From Thermus_A sp040290245 (lineage in GTDB: Bacteria > Deinococcota > Deinococci > Deinococcales > Thermaceae), in NCBI RefSeq assembly GCF_040290245.1, contig NZ_PSMQ01000062.1, positions 1 through 9,132 of the forward strand: a DNA stretch of 9,132 bases, read 5' to 3'. Under the pieces are notes generated by a model that worked only from the letters and a program-made list of their open reading frames with translations, made no database searches and was not told the origin of the DNA. Below, piece after piece: positions 5,708 to 9,132 of this stretch (positions within the stretch are counted from its first letter, which is position 1; the number at the start of each line of letters is the position of its first letter). The position numbers and the translations under genes were made by a program.

Positions 5708-6213
5708 ACGGCTCTTAGGAACCCCCGGAGGGCCTCTTCGTCTGGAATGGGCCTAAGGAGTTCGAGGTGGGCTGCTTCGATTTCCAGGCCCGGCCTGAGG
5801 TAGTCCAGCCACAGGGGGTCCACCCCCAGGGGCTTCCCCACTTTAAGGTAAAGGTGGTTCCAAGCGAGGAGGAGCTCAGTCAGGGTCCCTACCCCACCTG
5901 GAAGGGCCAGAAAGGCCTCCGCGAGGGTGAAGAGCTTCTCCAGCCGGTCCAAGAGGCTTTTCGCCCGGATCTCCAGGTCTAGGTAAGGGTTGGCCCCAGC
6001 CCGTTCGGGAAACAGCGCGGGGGCTGTCACCCCCACCACGAACCCTCCCCGTTCCTTCGCCCCTCGGCTTACCGCCTCCATGCCGCCTTGGTAGCCGCCG
6101 TTGGCCACCCCGAACCCCTCCTCGGCGATGACCTGGCCGTAGCGGCGGGCCTTTTCATAAAGGGCCTCCTTTGGCCTGGCCCGGGAGGAGACGAAGACCG
6201 CGACCAGTCTCAC
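5704..6213 (-). CDS. LOG/SLOG-family Rossmann protein (annotated TIGR00725/TIGR00730-type, 'lysine decarboxylase-like')
   Basis: This 169-residue protein has a nucleotide-binding Rossmann-like fold. LOG relatives release bases from nucleoside 5'-monophosphates (cytokinin-activating phosphoribohydrolase); SLOG-fold proteins more broadly bind nucleotides. Motifs are NGGYQGGMEAVSRGA at 38-52 and ALPGGVGTLTE at 103-113. Glu113 and Arg90, lined up through the spacing before PGG, fit the catalytic Arg/Glu pair of LOG enzymes, although the usual HERK is degraded to LDRL. The start is GTG overlapping the usp stop (GTGA). The frame stays open far upstream to about 6606, but that part runs antisense-free through usp in another frame and is low-complexity GC artefact. 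The stop overlaps the VOC start. The exact substrate cannot be read from sequence. Confidence 0.85.
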   Translation of the reverse strand: MRLVAVFVSSRARPKEALYEKARRYGQVIAEEGFGVANGGYQGGMEAVSRGAKERGGFVVGVTAPALFPERAGANPYLDLEIRAKSLLDRLEKLFTLAEAFLALPGGVGTLTELLLAWNHLYLKVGKPLGVDPLWLDYLRPGLEIEAAHLELLRPIPDEEALRGFLRAV

Positions 6214-6644
6214 CGGCAGCGGACCACCAAGGTGGGGGTCTTGGTCCGGTGCAAGACCCCCTCCGTCACCGAGCCCAGAAGAAGCTTGTCCAGGCCGGTG
6301 CGGCCGTGGGTGCCCATGATGAGGAGATCGTACTGGGCGCTGGCCTCCACAATGGTGGGAACGGGCAGGCCTTCCTTCACCTCCCCCGTGGCCTCCACCC
6401 CCATGGCCTGGGCCTGGCCTAAGGCCTTGCCAATGGCCTCCTCGCCCAGCCGCCTCAGGTCCTGGAGGAGCTCTAGGCCGTAAGGGACGCTTTCCGGCGT
6501 GATCCAGATGGCCTGGGCGGGGTTTTCCAGCACGTAGAGGAAGTGGACCCTGGCCCCAAGGGCCTTGGCCAGCTCGAGCCCATGCTGGAGAGCCTGCTCG
6601 CTGCAAGGGCTTCCGTCGATGGGCATTAGAATGGTCTTGTACAT
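6210..6644 (-). CDS. Universal stress protein, ATP-binding UspA type
   Basis: This 144-residue single-domain cytoplasmic Usp is implicated in stress survival through ATP/AMP-dependent signalling. It starts MYKTILMPIDGS with the family's first strand and nucleotide-contacting Asp10. It ends with the ATP-binding signature G-2x-G-9x-G-S (Gly111, Gly114, Gly124, Ser125) in GTHGRTG...LLLGS, then TPTLVVR. An in-frame ATG 21 bases upstream (6663-6665) exists, but the ATG at 6642-6644 has GGAGGG a few bases before it and begins exactly at the family's N-terminus, so it is preferred. It leads the usp-LOG-VOC operon, with a -10-like TATGAT just upstream. Confidence 0.92.
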   Translation of the reverse strand: MYKTILMPIDGSPCSEQALQHGLELAKALGARVHFLYVLENPAQAIWITPESVPYGLELLQDLRRLGEEAIGKALGQAQAMGVEATGEVKEGLPVPTIVEASAQYDLLIMGTHGRTGLDKLLLGSVTEGVLHRTKTPTLVVRCR

Positions 6645-6660
6645 AAAACCCTCCGCTTCC

Positions 6661-6666
6661 ATCATA
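6661..6666 (-). promoter_or_regulatory. -10 box (TATGAT) for the usp operon
   Basis: On the minus strand TATGAT differs from TATAAT at one base. Transcription would start near 6654, giving a leader of about ten bases that holds GGAGGG before the usp ATG. No convincing -35 is seen at the expected distance. The box lies between the start codons of usp and rlmB, which are only 49 bp apart. Confidence 0.5.
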
Positions 6667-6678
6667 CTTAAGAAGGCG

Positions 6679-6687
6679 TGGTATAAA
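6679..6687 (+). promoter_or_regulatory. Extended -10 promoter (TGGTATAAA) for the rlmB-lysK-glk operon
   Basis: A TGN extension and TATAAA (6682-6687) end 6 bases before the ATG at 6694, so the transcript may be leaderless and start at the A of the start codon. The AGGAGGG between the box and the ATG is only 0-1 base from the start codon, too close for a normal SD, which favours the leaderless reading. An extended -10 can work without a good -35, and none is seen. Confidence 0.55.
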
Positions 6688-6693
6688 GGAGGG

Positions 6694-7422
6694 ATGCGGA
6701 TCTACGGGCGAAACCCGGTGCTGGAGGCCTTGCGCCAGGGGCGGGTCCTTAGGGTGTATGTGGCCCGGGGGGTGGAGGCCTGGTTCTTAAGGGAGCTCGA
6801 GGCCCTAGGGGCCGAGTACACCCTGGTCCCCCGGATCGAGCTGGACCAGGCCCTAAGAACCACCCACCACCAGGGGGTGATGGCGGAGGTGGTAGACCCC
6901 CCCTACCAGGACCTCGAGGCGGCCTTCCGCTTGGCCGAGGCTCGAGGCGAGCCGCCTTTGCTCGTCCTTCTGGACGGGGTGACCGACCCTCGGAACTACG
7001 GGGCCATCCTGCGGAGCGCCCTGGCCCTGGGGGCGCACGGGGTGGTCTCGGAGGAGAGGCGGAGCGCCCCCCTTTCCCCCCTGGCCCTTAAGGCCAGCGC
7101 GGGGGCCGCGTACCGGCTCCCCGTGGTCCGGGTCAAGAACCTCCCCCGCACCCTGGAGGCCCTGAAAGAGCGGGGGCTTTGGGTCTACGGGGCGGACGTC
7201 AGGGGGGAAAAGCCCCTGTATGCCCTGGACTTCCGCCGTCCTTTGGCCCTGGTCTTTGGCTCCGAAGGGGAGGGGATGAGGCGGCTTGTCCGGGAGGGGT
7301 GCGATGAGCTTTTCCGCATCCCCATCCGGGAGGAGGCGGAAAGCCTCAACGTGGGCGTGGCGGTGGCCATCGCCTTATACCAGGCAGGGCTTGGCCGTAA
7401 GATGGAAGGGTGGACGGTCTAA
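6694..7422 (+). CDS. rlmB: RlmB/TrmH-family (SpoU) rRNA 2'-O-ribose methyltransferase
   Basis: This 242-residue SPOUT-class enzyme transfers methyl from SAM to a ribose 2'-OH, most likely a guanosine of 23S rRNA (Gm2251 in E. coli numbering for RlmB). The N-terminal substrate-binding domain opens with YGRNPVLEAL (4-13). The knotted catalytic domain has motif 1 DPRNYGAILRSA (98-109; Asn101, Arg107), motif 2 LVFGSEGEGM (186-195) and motif 3 IPIREEAESLNVGVAVAIALYQ (209-230; Ser217, Asn219). The start is the ATG at 6694, where the family begins; the frame is open upstream to 6565 but without homology. It is the first gene of its operon and overlaps lysK by 13 bases. Target specificity is inferred from family resemblance; a different TrmH-group target is possible. 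Confidence 0.88.
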   Translation: MRIYGRNPVLEALRQGRVLRVYVARGVEAWFLRELEALGAEYTLVPRIELDQALRTTHHQGVMAEVVDPPYQDLEAAFRLAEARGEPPLLVLLDGVTDPRNYGAILRSALALGAHGVVSEERRSAPLSPLALKASAGAAYRLPVVRVKNLPRTLEALKERGLWVYGADVRGEKPLYALDFRRPLALVFGSEGEGMRRLVREGCDELFRIPIREEAESLNVGVAVAIALYQAGLGRKMEGWTV

Positions 7423-8477
7423 AACTCCTCCAGGCCCTTATCCAGGCGGAAAGCCCCTCGGGGGCCGAAGGGCCGGCGGCCCAGGTGGTTCTTGAGGCCC
7501 TGAAGGGTCTGGGGCTTACCCCTAGGTTGGACGAGGCGGGCAACGTGGAGGCCGTCTTCGGCGAGGGGCCGGAGGTGGTCCTGACCGGACATCTGGACGT
7601 GGTGCCCGCGGGGGACCCCTCCCACTGGGCCCACCCCCCTTTCTCCGGGGCCTACCTGGACGGCTGGGTTCACGGCCGGGGGGCGGTGGACATGAAGGGC
7701 CCCCTGGTGGCCATGCTGATGGCCCTGAAGCGGCTTAGGGATGCCCCCCAGGGGCGGGTCCGCTTTTTGGCGGTGGTGCAGGAGGAGGTGGGTGGGCTAG
7801 GAAGCCGGTATGCCAGCGAGCGGCTTGCCCCTAAAGCCTTCATCCTGGGCGAGCCCTCCCGCCGCCGCCTGATGCGGGGGCACCGGGGGCGGGCGGAGGT
7901 CCACCTGGACTTCGAGGGCAAGGAGGCCCACGCCGCTTTGGCGGGCCTGGAGAACCCCCTTTTTGACCTGGGGAAGGCCCTGGCCTTCCTTGAGGAATCG
8001 GTCTGGCCTTCGAGCCTTAAGCTTACCCCCACCGCGGTCTATACCTTCCCTGGGGCGCACAACCAGACCCCTGGGGTGGTAAGGCTGGTTCTGGATGTTC
8101 GGTTTGATCCGGAGGCCGACCTCGAGGCCCTCCTGGCCCGCCTCCGGGAAGCCCTGCCCGCGAGCGTTTATATCCCGGAAGCGGTGCGCCGTTCCGGGGA
8201 GGTGGAACGGGTCATCCCCATGGTCTGGCCGCCCTACCGCCTTCCCGAGGACCACCCGCTTCTAAAGGCCGCCCTTTCCGCTTTGGGCCAGGAAGAAGCA
8301 GGCCTTTGGCCCTTCACCACCGATGCCCCTTACCTGGGGGCAAGGGCCCCCGTTTTGGGCTTTGGCCCGGGGGACCCGGCCCTGGCCCACACGGCCAAGG
8401 AGGCCATCCGATGGGAGGAGGTTGAAGCCGCAGCGATGGACTACGTGCGCCTGGTGGAGGCCTTGTGGAGAAGCTGA
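7410..8477 (+). CDS. lysK: [LysW]-lysine / [LysW]-ornithine hydrolase LysK (M20 metallopeptidase family)
   Basis: LysK releases lysine from the carrier protein LysW at the last step of the alpha-aminoadipate lysine pathway used by Thermus. The protein has 355 residues, normal for LysK. It carries the M20 di-metal site: His61 and Asp63 in LTGHLDVVPAGD, Asp94 in HGRGAVDMKG, the general base Glu125 and ligand Glu126 in VVQEEVGG, Glu148 in FILGEPS, and His327 in ALAHTAKE. The internal dimerisation domain lies at about 155-265. The start is GTG at 7410, 13 bases inside rlmB with only a weak GGAAGG in front, so translational coupling is likely. LysW and the other lys genes are not in this window. 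DapE or ArgE relatives share the fold, but overall sequence and context fit LysK better. Confidence 0.88.
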   Translation: MDGLKLLQALIQAESPSGAEGPAAQVVLEALKGLGLTPRLDEAGNVEAVFGEGPEVVLTGHLDVVPAGDPSHWAHPPFSGAYLDGWVHGRGAVDMKGPLVAMLMALKRLRDAPQGRVRFLAVVQEEVGGLGSRYASERLAPKAFILGEPSRRRLMRGHRGRAEVHLDFEGKEAHAALAGLENPLFDLGKALAFLEESVWPSSLKLTPTAVYTFPGAHNQTPGVVRLVLDVRFDPEADLEALLARLREALPASVYIPEAVRRSGEVERVIPMVWPPYRLPEDHPLLKAALSALGQEEAGLWPFTTDAPYLGARAPVLGFGPGDPALAHTAKEAIRWEEVEAAAMDYVRLVEALWRS

Positions 8478-8698
8478 TTGCGGGGGAGAGGTACCGGCTT
8501 TTGGGGAGCTTTCCCCGGCCGGTGGCGGAGGGGCTGCGGGCGCGGCTTCTTTCCCGGGGGGTCCCGGTCCACCTGGAAACCCCCTTTGAGGGTCTGCCGG
8601 AGGCCTACCTAGGGACCTACACAGGAGACGTGAGCCTGTACGTGCCCCTGGCCCTGTTGGGTGTGGCCGAGGCGGTTTTGAGCGAGGAGGCGGAATGA
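8465..8698 (+). CDS. Small DUF2007-like protein
   Basis: This 77-residue acidic cytoplasmic protein has no membrane segment or signal. The pattern YRLLGSFPRPVAEGLRARL, then SRGVPVHLE, then LYVPLALLGVAEAVLSEE resembles DUF2007 ('putative signal transducing protein'), where a short alpha/beta unit ends with a strand and an aa-x-x-ll helix. The assignment is tentative and the function unknown. The GTG start at 8465 has GGAGG four bases upstream and overlaps lysK by 13 bases; its stop overlaps the glucokinase start as ATGA. The overlaps on both sides show it is translated as part of the operon rather than a chance frame. Confidence 0.7.
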   Translation: MEKLIAGERYRLLGSFPRPVAEGLRARLLSRGVPVHLETPFEGLPEAYLGTYTGDVSLYVPLALLGVAEAVLSEEAE

Positions 8699-9132
8699 GA
8701 GTGATCGGCCTGGACCTGGGCGGGACGAAGATTGCCGCAGGGCTTTTTGAGGGGGACCGACTCCTAAGGAAGGAGGTCTTCCCCACCCCCAAGGAAGGGG
8801 GTGAGGCGGTGGTCCGGGCCCTGGCCCAGGCGGCCCGGGCCCTGGGCCTCGAGGGGGTGAAGGCGGTGGGGCTGGGCACCCCCGGGCCTTTGGACTTCCA
8901 GGAGGGGGTCATCCGCTTCACCCCCAACATTCCCGGGGTAAGGGGCCTGCCCATAAAGAGACTTTTGGAGGCGGAGCTGGGCTTGCCCGTCTTCCTAGAA
9001 AACGACGCGAACGCCGCCGCTTTGGCCGAGCACCATCTGGGGGCGGGGCGGGGGTTTGGGAGCTCCGTTTACCTCACGGTTTCCACGGGGATTGGGGGTG
9101 GGGTGGTCCTGGGGGGACGGGTCCTGAGGGGG
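8695..9132 (+). CDS. glk: ROK-family glucokinase, 3' end cut by window edge
   Basis: This ROK sugar kinase phosphorylates glucose (possibly also mannose) with ATP in the cytoplasm. The first 146 residues are visible, about half of a ROK kinase. Seen: phosphate-1 motif GLDLGGTKIAAGL (5-17), GLGTPGPLD (59-67), TPNIPG (76-81), the catalytic-base motif ENDANAAALAE (102-112; Asp104) and TVSTGIGGGVV (128-138). The ROK zinc motif would lie beyond the edge, so it cannot be checked. The ATG overlaps the stop of the preceding small gene and has AGGAGG four bases upstream. It is the last visible gene of the rlmB-lysK operon. Confidence 0.92.
   Translation, partial: MRVIGLDLGGTKIAAGLFEGDRLLRKEVFPTPKEGGEAVVRALAQAARALGLEGVKAVGLGTPGPLDFQEGVIRFTPNIPGVRGLPIKRLLEAELGLPVFLENDANAAALAEHHLGAGRGFGSSVYLTVSTGIGGGVVLGGRVLRG

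Noticed and set aside
6214..6606. Upstream extension of the LOG-like frame to 300 residues
   Set aside because: The extra part is Gly/Pro/Arg/His-rich and covers usp in another frame. Homology begins at the GTG at 6211-6213, which overlaps the usp stop.
6565..6693. Longer rlmB product beginning at 6565
   Set aside because: The added residues are antisense to usp and precede the promoter box at 6679-6687; the methyltransferase family starts at the 6694 ATG.

Overview
The window looks like chromosomal DNA of a Thermus species. It has very high GC with G/C-rich third codon positions, short or absent intergenic gaps, many start/stop overlaps, GTG/TTG starts and apparently leaderless -10 promoters. 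It also carries a LysK-type M20 hydrolase of the LysW-dependent lysine pathway that is typical of Thermus. The species cannot be fixed from the sequence alone.

Layout. (1) 1-2280 (+): alanyl-tRNA synthetase alaS, missing its first ~120 codons off the left edge. (2) 2281-3298: a low-coding-density segment. It holds two directly oriented, degenerate copies of an intergenic repeat (about 2322-2450 and 3153-3282), a bidirectional intrinsic terminator (2453-2479), a small exported or membrane-anchored His-containing protein on the minus strand (2498-2956) and a long imperfect palindrome (3101-3216). The 3' ends of both repeats resemble right ends / omega-RNA 3' ends of IS200/IS605 (tnpB-type) elements, with no transposase gene left. 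(3) 3299-5352 (+): an overlapping operon of a seven-helix membrane protein, ruvX/yqgF and mltG. (4) 5297-6644 (-): an operon of a universal stress protein, a LOG/SLOG-fold protein and a VOC (glyoxalase-fold) protein, coupled by 4-bp stop/start overlaps and overlapping mltG tail to tail. (5) 6694-9132 (+): a tightly overlapping operon of an RlmB/TrmH-family rRNA 2'-O-methyltransferase, lysK, a small DUF2007-like protein and a ROK-family glucokinase cut by the right edge. Groups 4 and 5 diverge from a 49-bp promoter region.

How the genes work together. Most are housekeeping: tRNA charging (AlaRS), pre-16S rRNA processing (RuvX), rRNA methylation (RlmB-like), peptidoglycan strand termination (MltG), lysine biosynthesis (LysK) and glucose phosphorylation (ROK kinase). 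The alaS-ruvX-mltG order is conserved in many bacteria, so the segment at 2281-3298 reads as an insertion into a conserved block. The most interesting material is there: the repeat pair, the palindrome and the enclosed minus-strand gene. I found no wholly new multi-gene system; the best candidate for something undescribed is this transposase-less, omega-RNA-like repeat pair.
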